Notes under the pieces: generated by a model
Database searches by the model: none
The model's input: the letters and a program-made list of their open reading frames with translations, nothing else
What the model was told of the DNA's origin: nothing
Position numbers and translations under genes: made by a program
Origin: Niveispirillum lacus
GTDB taxonomy: Bacteria > Pseudomonadota > Alphaproteobacteria > Azospirillales > Azospirillaceae
NCBI RefSeq assembly: GCF_002251795.1
Contig: NZ_NOXU01000014.1
Span: forward strand, 1 to 51,207
Direction of reading: 5' to 3'
Length of the DNA stretch: 51,207 nt
Shown here: positions 1 to 8,440 of the stretch, piece after piece
Layout of the letters: every line of letters starts with the position of its first letter
Position numbering within the stretch: the first letter of the stretch is position 1

Positions 1-40
1 CCGAGCTTAACGACTTGTCCAGTTTTACGGGGCCAGCTCA
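1..40. mobile_element. Insertion-sequence terminus (IS body lies left of the window)
   Basis: These 40 bases are the exact reverse complement of 51167-51206 at the other end of the window. The outward-reading end is TGAGCTGGCCCCGTAAAACT, whose TGA start and CCCC/GGAC composition resemble the IS3 family; the family call is an inference because no transposase is in the window. The element ends inside a minus-strand gene and supplies its stop codon. Confidence 0.8.
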
Positions 41-118
41 CTTCGTACGGGCGCAAAGCAGTTTGAAAAGGCTCTCCCCTGCTTCGCCCAACTCATCCGA
101 GGTCAGTTTTTCCGTCAT
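38..118 (-). pseudogene. 5' fragment of a DUF4365-like gene, cut by the IS
   Basis: The minus strand reads 26 codons from an ATG at 118, starting MTEKLTSDELGEAGE and ending FKLLCARTK, then meets a TGA that is the first codon of the IS end. The GEAGE..F..LC pattern is how DUF4365-type (restriction-endonuclease-like) proteins begin; the remaining family features, such as the N..D..GWDF segment, would have followed but are missing. It is transcribed away from the operon at 346-2369, and the two 26-base repeats lie between them, so both could share regulation. No good ribosome binding site is visible. The family assignment rests on a short stretch and is tentative; that the frame is broken by the IS is directly visible. 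Confidence 0.5.
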
Positions 119-243
119 GGCGCGTGGCTTCGAGGCTGTTGGTCTGCGGGCGTTCTGCCTTTCATTGGAGGGTAGCGTTTCAGGCTGGTTTTTGCAGGCA
201 TGGCGTCGTCCATCGACGATTGAAGGGAGGATCGCGGAGTGTC

Positions 244-269
244 TGTCCTCAGTCCCAGGACAGCGGACA
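244..269. promoter_or_regulatory. 26-base palindromic operator, copy 1
   Basis: TGTCCT, seven bases, then AGGACA gives an inverted repeat, followed by GCGGACA. One base differs from copy 2 (position 256 against 319). The copies are exactly 63 bases apart, about six helical turns, so dimers bound to both would lie on the same DNA face. It sits in the divergent space between the fragment at 38-118 and the operon at 346. Confidence 0.7.
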
Positions 270-306
270 AATTTGATTTGACCTTCCAGGAACTCGCATG
301 GTTACA

Positions 307-332
307 TGTCCTCAGTCCTAGGACAGCGGACA
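307..332. promoter_or_regulatory. 26-base palindromic operator, copy 2
   Basis: Same 26-base word as at 244-269, with a perfect TCCTAGGA centre and TGTCCT/AGGACA arms. It ends 13 bases before the ATG at 346, leaving no room for a normal ribosome binding site, so it either overlaps the start of transcription or the first gene is read from a near-leaderless message. The obvious candidate ligand is the HTH protein encoded next. Confidence 0.7.
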
Positions 333-345
333 GGGTCAGTATTCG

Positions 346-915
346 ATGAAGGGCCAGGACATAATCATCCTCCTCAAGCTGGTCAGTCTCCATGATCGTG
401 AGAGGGAGTGCCCGCAAGGCACCGTCCAGGGGAAATCCGCAGAGGAGGAAGACCCGTTCTCCATGCGCGGCCTTGGAGCCGCGCTCGGCATCAGCAAGAC
501 CGAGGTGAGCGCGTCGATACGGCGAAGTCTGGAATCCGGCTTGGCGATCAAGGGAGCGTCCCAGGTAAAACCGAACCGGCAGAGGCTGCTCGAGTTCATC
601 CTCCACGGTCTAAGGTACGTGTTCCCAGCGAAGCCCGGCGCCGTCACTCGCGGCGTCCCGACGGGGTTCTCCGCGCCGATGCTGAAGGGGCAGGTCCTCG
701 CCCCAGGGAATTACGGCTACGTGTGGCCGTCCGCGCACGGCGAGGTGCGCGGGGAGTCCATACCCCCGCTGTTCAAGTCGGCGGCCGAGGCCGTTGAATC
801 GGACCCCCGGCTGTACGAGTATCTGGCGCTCGTCGATGCGATACGGATCGGTCGCCAGCGGGAAACGAACCTAGCGGGCGAGCGGCTCCGGGAAAGGCTG
901 ATGAACCGTGGGTGA
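346..915 (+). CDS. HTH transcriptional regulator of a nucleotidyltransferase-PP2C operon
   Basis: A 189-residue protein with a winged-helix/MarR-like helix-turn-helix at about residues 37-68 (core LGAALGISKTEVSASI). The C-terminal half carries FSAPMLKG and NYGYVWPSAHGEVRG and has no enzyme motif I recognise. It is first in an operon: its stop overlaps the GTG start of the nucleotidyltransferase by eight bases. Two 26-base operators precede it. This arrangement (regulator then nucleotidyltransferase) resembles type IV AbiE modules, where the first gene is antitoxin and repressor, but this protein does not show AbiEi sequence features I recognise. A role as autorepressor or antitoxin is therefore inference from context. 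Confidence 0.7.
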   Translation: MKGQDIIILLKLVSLHDRERECPQGTVQGKSAEEEDPFSMRGLGAALGISKTEVSASIRRSLESGLAIKGASQVKPNRQRLLEFILHGLRYVFPAKPGAVTRGVPTGFSAPMLKGQVLAPGNYGYVWPSAHGEVRGESIPPLFKSAAEAVESDPRLYEYLALVDAIRIGRQRETNLAGERLRERLMNRG

Positions 916-1624
916 AGTCCAAGGCCAGCTACTGGGGATGTTGGAGACGGTGGCTTCCGCGCTCGGGGACGAGCTCCGCGGGCGCTTGGTCTTCGTCGGC
1001 GGCTGCACCACCGCGCTCTTCGTCACCGACCCGGTCACCCTGGAGGACGTCCGGGCGACGGACGACGTGGACCTGATCGTCGACCTTGTCGGGCATGGGG
1101 CGTGGGGCCTGTTCCAGGAACAACTGGTGGGTCGGGGCTTCTCGGTCAACTCGGACGACGACGTTATATGCCGGATGCGGCTCGGGAACATGAAGGTCGA
1201 TTTCATGCCGGACGATCCCGACATACTCGGCTTCAGCAACCGGTGGTATGCGCGGGGGATCGAAACCGCGCAGTCGGTGACGCTTCCCGGCGGGCTTGCA
1301 ATCAGGACGCTGGCGCCTGCCCTGTTCCTGGCCACCAAGCTTGACGCCTATCTGGGCCGAGGGAACGGCGACCTCCTTGACAGCCACGACATCGAGGACG
1401 TGCTGGTCGTCGTCGACGGCAGGGAGGAGCTGGTAGACGAGGTACAACAGGCCGAACCAGAGGTGCGCGCCTTCATATCGCGCCAGTTCCAGGCTCTGCT
1501 GGCCGACGGGCAGTTCGACTTCTTCCTGGTCGGCAACGTCCGCGGCCCGGAGGGGCGGGCCGAGATTGTCCGGCAGCGGATCGTCGCCCTGGCAAGTCTC
1601 GGAGGACAGCCGGATGCGACTTGA
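908..1624 (+). CDS. Nucleotidyltransferase-fold protein (AbiEii/MNT-like)
   Basis: 238 residues from a GTG start overlapping the previous gene; an ATG ten codons later is an alternative. The polymerase-beta-type nucleotidyltransferase signature is visible: FVGGCTTAL (GG at 31-32), TDDVDLIVDL (metal-binding D53 and D55) and the third acidic position in MKVDFM (D98). A later segment, FLATKLDAYLGRG then SHDIEDVL, matches the KxxA...R...KD/HDIxD region of AbiEii and related enzymes. Family members transfer nucleotides to tRNA or protein and act as toxins; substrate here is unknown. Its stop overlaps the start of the PP2C gene by 11 bases, so all three genes are translationally coupled. Confidence 0.75.
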   Translation: MGEVQGQLLGMLETVASALGDELRGRLVFVGGCTTALFVTDPVTLEDVRATDDVDLIVDLVGHGAWGLFQEQLVGRGFSVNSDDDVICRMRLGNMKVDFMPDDPDILGFSNRWYARGIETAQSVTLPGGLAIRTLAPALFLATKLDAYLGRGNGDLLDSHDIEDVLVVVDGREELVDEVQQAEPEVRAFISRQFQALLADGQFDFFLVGNVRGPEGRAEIVRQRIVALASLGGQPDAT

Positions 1625-2369
1625 ACTCAATTGGCAGACCTGTCCAGGGAGCCTGACGCTCGATAACAGGGATTGGTGCGGGATCGCGGTTCGACCCGAA
1701 GCGACCATGTGTGCGGTACTGGACGGCTCAAGCTCCGCCAGGGGCAGCGGCGAGCTTGCCAAAGAACTTGCGCAACGCTTGGCGGACTGGTTCGCGGGGG
1801 CCGGGCTGCCTGTCACACCGACGATGTTCAACGAGCAAATGCGGGCATGGCATCCCGCCCTTCGCCGCGAATTCCCCTTCGCCGCCGCCAGCCTCATCGT
1901 GGTCGTCGTTACGGAACCAAACCATCCTGTCATGGCACTCCATGCTGGGGACTGCATCGCCGGCTACAGGAGCGCAGGGGAGGAAATCGAATGGTGCACC
2001 CAGCCGCATACGCTGGCGAACTCCCTGGCGGATGTGCCGATCCCGCAGCTGGCTGCCTCGCCCATGAGGAACAGGATCACCAGGTGCTTCCGCTGGCGGG
2101 AATTCGAGCCGCTTGAGCATGCCGAACTGCTGTGCACCGGGCACGTCGGCTTGGTGCTGGCGACGGACGGGTTCTGGGCCGGGCTTTCCGACGCGGACCA
2201 GTTCCGCATGCTGGCTGGGGAAGCCCAGACGGGACCGCCCAACCAGGACGATTGCAGCGTCCTGGGCATCCGGTTCACTGACGCGACCGGATCAGCGCCC
2301 CTATTCCGGGGTACCTGGGAGAATCTCTATGTTGTCCCAAGGGAAGCAATGCAGCCGGCCGTAGGGTAG
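1614..2369 (+). CDS. PP2C-family protein phosphatase-like protein
   Basis: 251 residues from the ATG at 1614, preceded by GGAGGA at 1601-1606; a start at 1566 in the same frame would overlap more and lacks this site. The order of PP2C motifs is preserved: CAVLDGSS (D37), ALHAGDCIAGYR (GD 112-113), LVLATDGFW (183-188) and DDCSVLGI (212-215), all carrying the metal-binding aspartates. PP2C enzymes remove phosphate from Ser/Thr. Being the third overlapping gene behind an HTH regulator and a nucleotidyltransferase, it plausibly reverses or senses a modification made by its neighbour; that is inference. I do not recall a described toxin-antitoxin or defence system of this composition. Confidence 0.75.
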   Translation: MRLELNWQTCPGSLTLDNRDWCGIAVRPEATMCAVLDGSSSARGSGELAKELAQRLADWFAGAGLPVTPTMFNEQMRAWHPALRREFPFAAASLIVVVVTEPNHPVMALHAGDCIAGYRSAGEEIEWCTQPHTLANSLADVPIPQLAASPMRNRITRCFRWREFEPLEHAELLCTGHVGLVLATDGFWAGLSDADQFRMLAGEAQTGPPNQDDCSVLGIRFTDATGSAPLFRGTWENLYVVPREAMQPAVG

Positions 2370-2425
2370 GTGAAACGGAGGGGGGGAATTTACATCCGCG
2401 ATGTGGATGGGCCTTCGATGAACTA

Positions 2426-3376
2426 CTACGCCTGTCCAGATGTTCGTGTGGATTGACGGATCACGTGCTGCTTCGTTTCATCATCGTCGAATTCCACACG
2501 ATCGAGACCGATGGCACCGGAGAAGTCGGCATCGAGGATGTTCGTGACGTGGCGAAAATCAGCATTGACGAACTGGACATCCCGGAAGGACGCGCCGGTC
2601 AAGTCCGCCCTGTCGAACGGAGCAAGGACAGACTGCGCAAAACTCGGCTCGCCGGCGTCATCGGTATCAACTACCTCGTAAAGACTGGACGGCGGCGGGT
2701 CCGTCCACGCCAACAGCGCGCCATTGAACACGGCACCGCGCAGGTTGGCATCTGGAAACCGACAATCCTTAATGGTCACCGGTGGGGGAAGCAGCAATCC
2801 CTGAAGCGGATTGCCTGGCGAAAAGATGACTTTCGAACAGTCAATGAAGCCGAAGTCCACCGAGTCCAGTTCTACCTGCTCGCGGCTGGACAGGTTTCCC
2901 CATTCACCCTGGTAAAATCGAGACCCACGTATCGATTTGATGTCATTGTTACAAAACGAGAAGCTGGTCAACTTGATGCCGGTAAAGTCGATGTCGGTCT
3001 TGCCCATCCCGACCAGCCGGCGCACGGCGCCGGCAATGCGCATCCGGCCCTCCTCGCTGTTCCACCGCTTAAAGTCCTGGATTTCTTCCTGGTATCGCTC
3101 GACCCTCTGCCGCCGCTCGCTTCCGTTCAGAACCAGCGCCATGAAGATCCCGAAGAATACGAGATCAAGCAGGAAACCGGTTGCCTCGACGAACACGCCC
3201 GGCCAATAGCCGTCCTACAAGTCGGGCTTGGTCCTGTACAACAAGGCCACGGCCGCAAACGACGCACTGAAGCCGGCAATCAGTATATGCCGCGGCAAAT
3301 ATGCATCCCGCCAAAGGCTTGCCCTCTGCCGTACCGCTGCAATGCTCCTTCTCCATCGGCGCAAAAGGTGCTTCAC
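2426..3376 (-). pseudogene. Pentapeptide-repeat membrane protein with in-frame amber stop
   Basis: One continuous minus-strand frame is split by a single TAG at 3215-3217. Upstream of it, from a GTG at 3376 behind AGGTGA, are 53 codons ending in a membrane segment (HILIAGFSASFAAVALLY). Downstream, with no frame change, come WPGVFVEATGFLLDLVFF (second membrane segment), a charged linker ERRQRVERYQEEIQDFKRW, and degenerate pentapeptide repeats such as FDRADLTGASF, VNADF, ANLRGAVF. A GTG at 3196 could restart translation and give 256 residues with one membrane helix. Pentapeptide proteins form right-handed beta-helices, often acting as scaffolds. The stop may be a true nonsense mutation, a sequencing error, or a sign that only the shorter form is made. 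Confidence 0.6.
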
Positions 3377-3443
3377 GGCTTCACCTCGTGGGATCAAACG
3401 TCCGGATCGATGTCCACGTGCGACGGTCATGTCGCCAGGTTGT

Positions 3444-4460
3444 TCACGTCGGCTGGGCGCCGTTGGCCGTCGGGCCTGCATAGGCTGGGTCAAGCGCCTG
3501 GTTCAACAGATGCGCGAGGCGGAAACCGGCGTATCGGACCCGATCCTGCGCCCGGCGATCATTGGCGGCCAGGTAGGCGGCGCCGATCGTCTGGCGCCGT
3601 TTGGGCGTTTGTGGCTTCAGGACCGCCGCTGTTTCCGAGTACTGGCACGCAGGCCCGACCCTGACGCAATAGAGCGTCTCCGGCGCCAAGGCGATCTGGT
3701 AAGACTCGTCCGCCCAGGCCCGCGGGTCGCCCTGGACGATCGCCCGCTCCTCGGCGAGGCTCGTGTTTGCCATCAGGGTATCGACCGCCCGGTATGTGAT
3801 GGTGTTCGGGCCCCAACTTGGTCGAAAGTCCGCGCGCTTGCGTACGCGGTCGAACAGGCCGGCTTCGAGGATGCATGCGTCCCATACCGAATGGAGGTTG
3901 TCCGAGCGGTAGGTTGATAGTCCGCAGCGGAAGCTGGGGACCTCGATCCCGTTGCCACCCCGATCGTCGGCGAACGACACGTGCAGCGGCTGGTGGATGT
4001 CCCCCAGCCAATGGCCGAGCGCCATGAGCGCGAACACCCGCTCCTCACGCGGACGCGAAGCATCGCGCAGGATCGACAGGTCGCGGTCGATGCCGGAGAG
4101 GATGCAGTCGCCGTCGCGCGGGCAGCCTGCACTGTCGATCGACAGGACTGTCCGGTCGACATTGATGAAATGGTCCTCGGGATGACGCCTGGGCATGGCG
4201 TCCTCCTCAAGGCAGCCGATATTGAACGAGGTATACCGGCGATCATCCAGCTTGCCTCGGCCTGCGACATGGATACCGCCAGCGCGCGACTGCAACAAAT
4301 CTATCAGCGCCGCGCGGCTTGTCTCAGTGAGATTGCGATATGCGAGATCACATACGACCAAGTGTCCCTGGCGACCCCAGGCATTGGCTGCAGGAGGGGC
4401 GGCGACCAGCCCCACCAGGACCGACAGAGCCAACAGGATCGCAGAGAGCAACCGTGTCAT
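3444..4460 (-). CDS. Secreted S1/P1-type nuclease
   Basis: 338 residues starting at the ATG at 4460, seven bases after GGTGGAGG; the open frame extends further upstream but without a signal. A signal peptide MTRLLSAILLALSVLVGLVAAP ending in ANA precedes the mature N-terminus WGRQGHLVV, where the first Trp and the His are zinc ligands in S1/P1 nucleases. Further ligands are in HFINVDRT and GHWLGDIHQPLHV (HxxxD...H). NLHSVWD and the disulfide-forming cysteines are also present. The family cuts single-stranded DNA and RNA outside the cytoplasm using three zinc ions. Length fits the bacterial family. The pentapeptide gene follows on the same strand. Confidence 0.92.
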   Translation of the reverse strand: MTRLLSAILLALSVLVGLVAAPPAANAWGRQGHLVVCDLAYRNLTETSRAALIDLLQSRAGGIHVAGRGKLDDRRYTSFNIGCLEEDAMPRRHPEDHFINVDRTVLSIDSAGCPRDGDCILSGIDRDLSILRDASRPREERVFALMALGHWLGDIHQPLHVSFADDRGGNGIEVPSFRCGLSTYRSDNLHSVWDACILEAGLFDRVRKRADFRPSWGPNTITYRAVDTLMANTSLAEERAIVQGDPRAWADESYQIALAPETLYCVRVGPACQYSETAAVLKPQTPKRRQTIGAAYLAANDRRAQDRVRYAGFRLAHLLNQALDPAYAGPTANGAQPT

Positions 4461-5003
4461 AGCTATACCTCCACCAGAGATCGTATAACCATGTTCTCTC
4501 GATGGAGTTGCGTCAATGGCCATCACCGCTTGCGCCGCGGCGTTTATAAAACTGCAAATTCTACTCATCATAATATCTACGAGGGGTGTCCTCCACATTG
4601 CTGAAGCACCCGAGTGAGGGGCGATGGTTACCAGGTTCATCAGCGATGCCCTGCCCGAGATGGATGAGGCTGTGGGCGCTGCTGCCCCGTATACTCCTGG
4701 TCGTCGCACATATGGCTTGACGTGGACGGCGCCCAGCTGCCCTGTTTTGCGCTGGTGTTGCCTCCCACACCACCAGTTCCGTCTCTCGGATCTGCACGCA
4801 ATCGGACCTGTTCGCGCTGTCCCTGCCGCTTCGCTCCACTTGGCGGCCGAGGGCGCTCGAACCGTCGGCTTCGCGGCCTCATCAGCTGCCCAACTCATCC
4901 TTCGGCAGTATTCCCCGAATGCCCGGATCTGTCGTTTTGCCCATGCCGCGAAGGCGTAGCCGATCACATCTCGCCGAATTCACAAAGCACGGAGGCTCTT
5001 GTA
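4461..5003. other. 543-base intergenic space with no gene recognised
   Basis: Divergent space between the nuclease (minus) and the membrane protein (plus). Open frames exist on both strands but none has a plausible start, membrane segment or family motif. The first 130 bases upstream of the nuclease are relatively AT-rich and probably hold its promoter. The rest has the base composition of former coding DNA and may be a gene remnant; I cannot identify it. Confidence 0.4.
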
Positions 5004-6188
5004 GTGACGCAAAATTCTCCCCGTTGGGACAACCTGCGGAAAGCGGCGCGGGAGGCGCTGACCCTCCACCTGGCCTTCAAGGTTGCGTTCGGCTTCCTGA
5101 CGTCGGTGGCCTTGGGGTACTTCAGCGTCGTCTGGTACTGCCTCGCCGAGGGCGTGCCGGTTTTCGACATGCTGGAGGCCACCGGCTCCGGCGTCTTCCT
5201 GATCTCCTCCCTGGCCTGGCTTGTCCTGTTGGCAATCGCCCTTATCCTGCTGGTCCCGGGCATGGCCCGGCTTCTCGACTCCGGCCACCACCATCCGGAT
5301 CCCAATGCTGAAGCCAAGGTCGTCGAGCGGCGGAATCATTTTCGATGGCTTTTGGCGGTGGTGCCGGGTGCGGTAGCCTATTCCTGCATCGTGATGCCCA
5401 TGTTCATCGCAGCGACTGACCACCCGGGGGCCAAGACGTGGATGGATTTCGCCCGGTTAGGCTATGTCCTCCTGGTCTGTGTCGCACTGTTCGATTCCGC
5501 CAATTCTGTTCGGCGTTCCGCCGACAGCCGGGGAATCTGGCGGGAAGTTCGCACCGGCTGGGGCTACCTGTTGGGGATGAATGCCGTAACCATGTTCTCG
5601 ATGTTCATCTACACCCGGGTGGCCATCGAGCTCCTGTCGGGGTTTTACCGCAGCTCGCCGGATTGGGGGGACATACCGACGAAGCTGTTGCTCGCCGGCC
5701 TGCCGATACTTCCGGGCATGTTCCTGGTGTTCCTCTCCGGTTGGGCGGTCCGCCGACGGGCCGGCGACGTGGTCCTTGCTGTCATCGGCGTCACCCTGTG
5801 CTGCGTGTTATTCTGGCCTACGGCGCCGCACGTCGTTGAACGGATGCTCAACTTCTTCAGCATCGGGGGCGGTCGGGTGGTGGCCCTGTGGGTCGACGGC
5901 GGTACCGTATGCTCGCGGTTTCCGGACATGCTGCCGGCGGGTGCTTGCCCGTCCGGCACCCTGGACGCCGACCGCATCCGCCTGAAGCCGCTTCCCTTGG
6001 CGCTCCGCGGCAAAGACGCCTACCTGCTATGGCTCGACGGAGGTCCCAAGCAGCCCAAGGATGGCGATGATACCCGGCGCACCATGATTGCCATTCCGCG
6101 GGCCGACGTCCACGAGGTCGAGTACCTTCGGGACGGTTCGGACCAGGCGGAGCCGTCTTCGGAGAGCCAGGCTCCGTCGTCACCCTGA
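5004..6188 (+). CDS. Multi-pass membrane protein of unknown function
   Basis: 394 residues from a GTG at 5004, eight bases after GGAGG (4991-4995); no ATG gives a better match. Hydrophobic segments lie near residues 24-50, 58-84 (VFLISSLAWLVLLAIALILLV), 110-132, 145-160, 190-215, 230-250 and 255-275, so about six or seven membrane helices. They are followed by a roughly 110-residue soluble C-terminal domain with GGGRVVALWVDGG and RGKDAYLLWLDGG and a Ser/Glu-rich tail. The two similar WVDGG and WLDGG turns suggest a beta-rich domain. I do not recognise the family. It is a single gene with its own promoter space on both sides. Confidence 0.7.
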   Translation: MTQNSPRWDNLRKAAREALTLHLAFKVAFGFLTSVALGYFSVVWYCLAEGVPVFDMLEATGSGVFLISSLAWLVLLAIALILLVPGMARLLDSGHHHPDPNAEAKVVERRNHFRWLLAVVPGAVAYSCIVMPMFIAATDHPGAKTWMDFARLGYVLLVCVALFDSANSVRRSADSRGIWREVRTGWGYLLGMNAVTMFSMFIYTRVAIELLSGFYRSSPDWGDIPTKLLLAGLPILPGMFLVFLSGWAVRRRAGDVVLAVIGVTLCCVLFWPTAPHVVERMLNFFSIGGGRVVALWVDGGTVCSRFPDMLPAGACPSGTLDADRIRLKPLPLALRGKDAYLLWLDGGPKQPKDGDDTRRTMIAIPRADVHEVEYLRDGSDQAEPSSESQAPSSP

Positions 6189-6302
6189 CAGAAGCCCTGG
6201 ATGCAGGGGCGAAAATGGCCATTCATCTTCGCTGCACAGCAAATATTGACAGAATGCCGTATATTCGATGATGTTAGCTTATTCGCTGCGCAGGAAACAT
6301 AG

Positions 6303-7385
6303 ATGAACGGTCAGGCAAAGGACGTTCTGGTCGAGAAACTGGCGGAGGCCTTGGCCGACATAACCGGCGGCGAACCCCCGACGGTGTGCTCGCCCGAGGA
6401 GCCCGGCGGCCAACATCGGCCGGATGCGGTCCTGGAAGCAAGTTTGGATGGCCAGCGGTACAGGCTGGTCGTGGATTTCAAGCAATCGGTTTTCCCGCGC
6501 GATGCGCGCGAGGCCCTCTGGCGCCATCGGAACAGCCTCAACCAGGGCGGTATGGCAGGCCATGAAGCCATGCCCGTCCTGGTCGCAGAAAGCATTTCGC
6601 CGGGAGCGCGGGATCTGCTCAGGAAGGAGCGCGTCGGCTATTTCGACGGGGACGGAAACCTCTTCATTGCCGCGCGGGGCCTTTACCTCCGTCTCGACAA
6701 GCCGGAATCGCGGAAGCAATCCCGGGCGGTGAACAACGTCTTCTCCGGCCAGCGCGCCCAGGTCCTGCATGCGGTATGGGGACGGGAGCGGGATTGGTTC
6801 GGCGTACACGAAATCGCCGAAAGGGCCGGTGTGTCGCCGGCAACGGCGTCGGTGACGCTGGCGGCCCTTGAGCGCCGGGAGTGGGTGGAGGCACGCGGCA
6901 GCGGGCCTTCGAAGGAGCGGCGCCTGGCCAACCCGGGCGCCCTGCTCGATTCATGGGCCGCCTACCAAAGCTCGGCCAAGCCGAAGGCCGTCCGGCACTA
7001 CTATGTGCGTTCCGCCGCCTATGCGGACTTGCAACGCCGGTTGGACGACGCCAGCGAGAGGACTGGGGTTCGGTACGAACTCGCGGGAATATCCGCCGGC
7101 CAGGTCCACGCCCCGTACCTGTCGGGAGTCTCCCAGGTCGCGTGCCGCGCCACCGGTGGCAAGCCGCTGCAGGCCATGCTGGAGGAAGTCGGCGCCAGAC
7201 CGGTCAGGGAAGGCTGGAACCTCGGCGTCCAGGAACTGAGGGCGGACGACCAGCTCAGGTTTCGCCAGCGGGTCGGCGACCTTTGGGTCGCCGACCCGCT
7301 CCAGGCGTACCTCGACCTTTTGCAATCCGGGGGGCGCGCCAAGGAAATGGCGCAGCACCTCCGCGCTGAAAAACTGGGAGCATGA
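6303..7385 (+). CDS. AbiEi-like regulator with nuclease-like N-terminus and winged helix
   Basis: 360 residues. The N-terminal 65 residues look like a PD-(D/E)XK fold: RPDAVLEA (D41) followed by YRLVVDFKQS (D58-F-K60). Residues 91-125 contain PVLVAESISPGARDLLRKE and GYFDGDGNLFI, a pattern seen in AbiEi-type antitoxins that begin with a restriction-like domain. A winged helix-turn-helix follows at about 165-195 (VHEIAERAGVSPATASVTL). The C-terminal 150 residues are a larger domain with no motif I can name. It overlaps the nucleotidyltransferase by four bases (ATGA), the usual antitoxin-toxin arrangement of type IV systems. Whether the nuclease-like residues are active is not known. Confidence 0.65.
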   Translation: MNGQAKDVLVEKLAEALADITGGEPPTVCSPEEPGGQHRPDAVLEASLDGQRYRLVVDFKQSVFPRDAREALWRHRNSLNQGGMAGHEAMPVLVAESISPGARDLLRKERVGYFDGDGNLFIAARGLYLRLDKPESRKQSRAVNNVFSGQRAQVLHAVWGRERDWFGVHEIAERAGVSPATASVTLAALERREWVEARGSGPSKERRLANPGALLDSWAAYQSSAKPKAVRHYYVRSAAYADLQRRLDDASERTGVRYELAGISAGQVHAPYLSGVSQVACRATGGKPLQAMLEEVGARPVREGWNLGVQELRADDQLRFRQRVGDLWVADPLQAYLDLLQSGGRAKEMAQHLRAEKLGA

Positions 7386-8308
7386 TGTCCAAGCCGCAAT
7401 TCCTTGCCGAATACAACCAGGACGTGGCCGCCGATTGCGAGCGCGTCCTCGTGACGCTCTTCAGCGGCCTGGGTCCCTGGCGGGACTCAGTGTTCCTGGT
7501 GGGCGGGCTGGCGCCGCGCTACCTGGTGAGGTCGCGTCCGCCGGAGGTGCCTCTTCACGCCGGTACGGGCGACATCGATGTCGTCGTTGACCTGGCCGTC
7601 CTCGCCGACACCGAAGCGTACCGGACCCTCGAGGAGAACCTGCACCGCATGGGCTTCGATCGCGCTGAGAACGAGAAGGGCACGAAGGTCAACTGGCGCT
7701 GGAAGACGAGGACCGAACGTGGCGTAACCCTCATCCTCGAGTTCCTCGCCGACGACCCAAAGCTTCGAGGAGGCGCGTTGCAGGTGCTCCCGACCGACGG
7801 CAACGTCTCAGCGATCAACATCCCCCACGCGTCGCTGGTCTTCGACCTTCACGATCGGGTGGAGGTGACGGCCGACCTCCTCGGCGAGAGGGGCAGGGCG
7901 ACCGAAACCATCCCGTACGCGGACATCGTGTCGTTCACCTGCCTGAAGGCGTTCGCGTTCGACCACCGCCGCGAGAGGAAGGACGCCCACGACCTCGTCT
8001 ACTGCCTGGAGCATGGCGAAGGAGGGCTGGGTGGTGCCATCTCAAAATTCCGGCAGGCTTTGGCTGGGAAGCATGCCGAAGTCATCCGCCAAGCGCTGGG
8101 TATCCTCCGCATGCGCTTTTGCGATCCGATCCCGGAGGAAGGATACCTGCGGGAGGGTCCCGTTGCGGTCGCCCAGTTCGAGATCGACGGCGATGCTTCA
8201 GACGGGGACGTCCGTGAACAGCAGGCGTTGCGGCAACGTCAGGCGAGCGATGTCGTATCGGGCTTGCTTGACAACCTGGAGGTCGGGTGGCCGGTAGCTA
8301 AAGGTTGA
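7382..8308 (+). CDS. AbiEii-like nucleotidyltransferase
   Basis: 308 residues from an ATG overlapping the stop of its partner. Signature residues: FLVGGLAPRYLV (GG 41-42), TGDIDVVVDL (D64 and D66) and the third acidic strand LILEFLADD. The helical part has SFTCLKAFAFDHRRERKDAHDL, matching the K...R...KDxxDL region of nucleotidyltransferase toxins. The protein is longer than the protein at 908-1624 and is not a close relative by eye. In AbiE-type systems the enzyme is a toxin that stops growth after phage infection and the partner gene represses the operon. The last 40 residues are acidic and glutamine-rich. Confidence 0.72.
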   Translation: MMSKPQFLAEYNQDVAADCERVLVTLFSGLGPWRDSVFLVGGLAPRYLVRSRPPEVPLHAGTGDIDVVVDLAVLADTEAYRTLEENLHRMGFDRAENEKGTKVNWRWKTRTERGVTLILEFLADDPKLRGGALQVLPTDGNVSAINIPHASLVFDLHDRVEVTADLLGERGRATETIPYADIVSFTCLKAFAFDHRRERKDAHDLVYCLEHGEGGLGGAISKFRQALAGKHAEVIRQALGILRMRFCDPIPEEGYLREGPVAVAQFEIDGDASDGDVREQQALRQRQASDVVSGLLDNLEVGWPVAKG

Positions 8309-8392
8309 TGGAAGCCTTTCCGCCCCGTGCCCTGCCAGCATCCCACCCAATCCCCCTCGGCCCGCCACCTCCCCACCTCCCCACCTCTCGGC

Positions 8393-8440
8393 CCGGGGCG
8401 CCCCGGCGCCCCCCGCTCCGACGCGCCGGCGCCGCAGGCC
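8393..8440. repeat. GC-rich palindromic stretch in a 254-base gap
   Basis: Between 8309 and 8562 there is no gene. The sequence is C-rich and includes CCCGGGGCGCCCCGGCGCCC and CGCGCCGGCGCC, which look like a degenerate member of the multi-palindrome repeat family found cleanly at 20078-20170 and elsewhere. The promoter of the HU gene must lie in the last 50 bases but is not clear. Confidence 0.35.

Noticed and set aside
929-1957. Long minus-strand frame opposite the nucleotidyltransferase and phosphatase genes
   Set aside because: It is a shadow caused by high GC; the plus-strand frames carry clear motifs, coupled starts and ribosome binding sites.
4561-4967. Degenerate transposase upstream of the S1/P1 nuclease
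   Set aside because: The frames are open but no DDE or zinc motif and no terminal repeats were seen.
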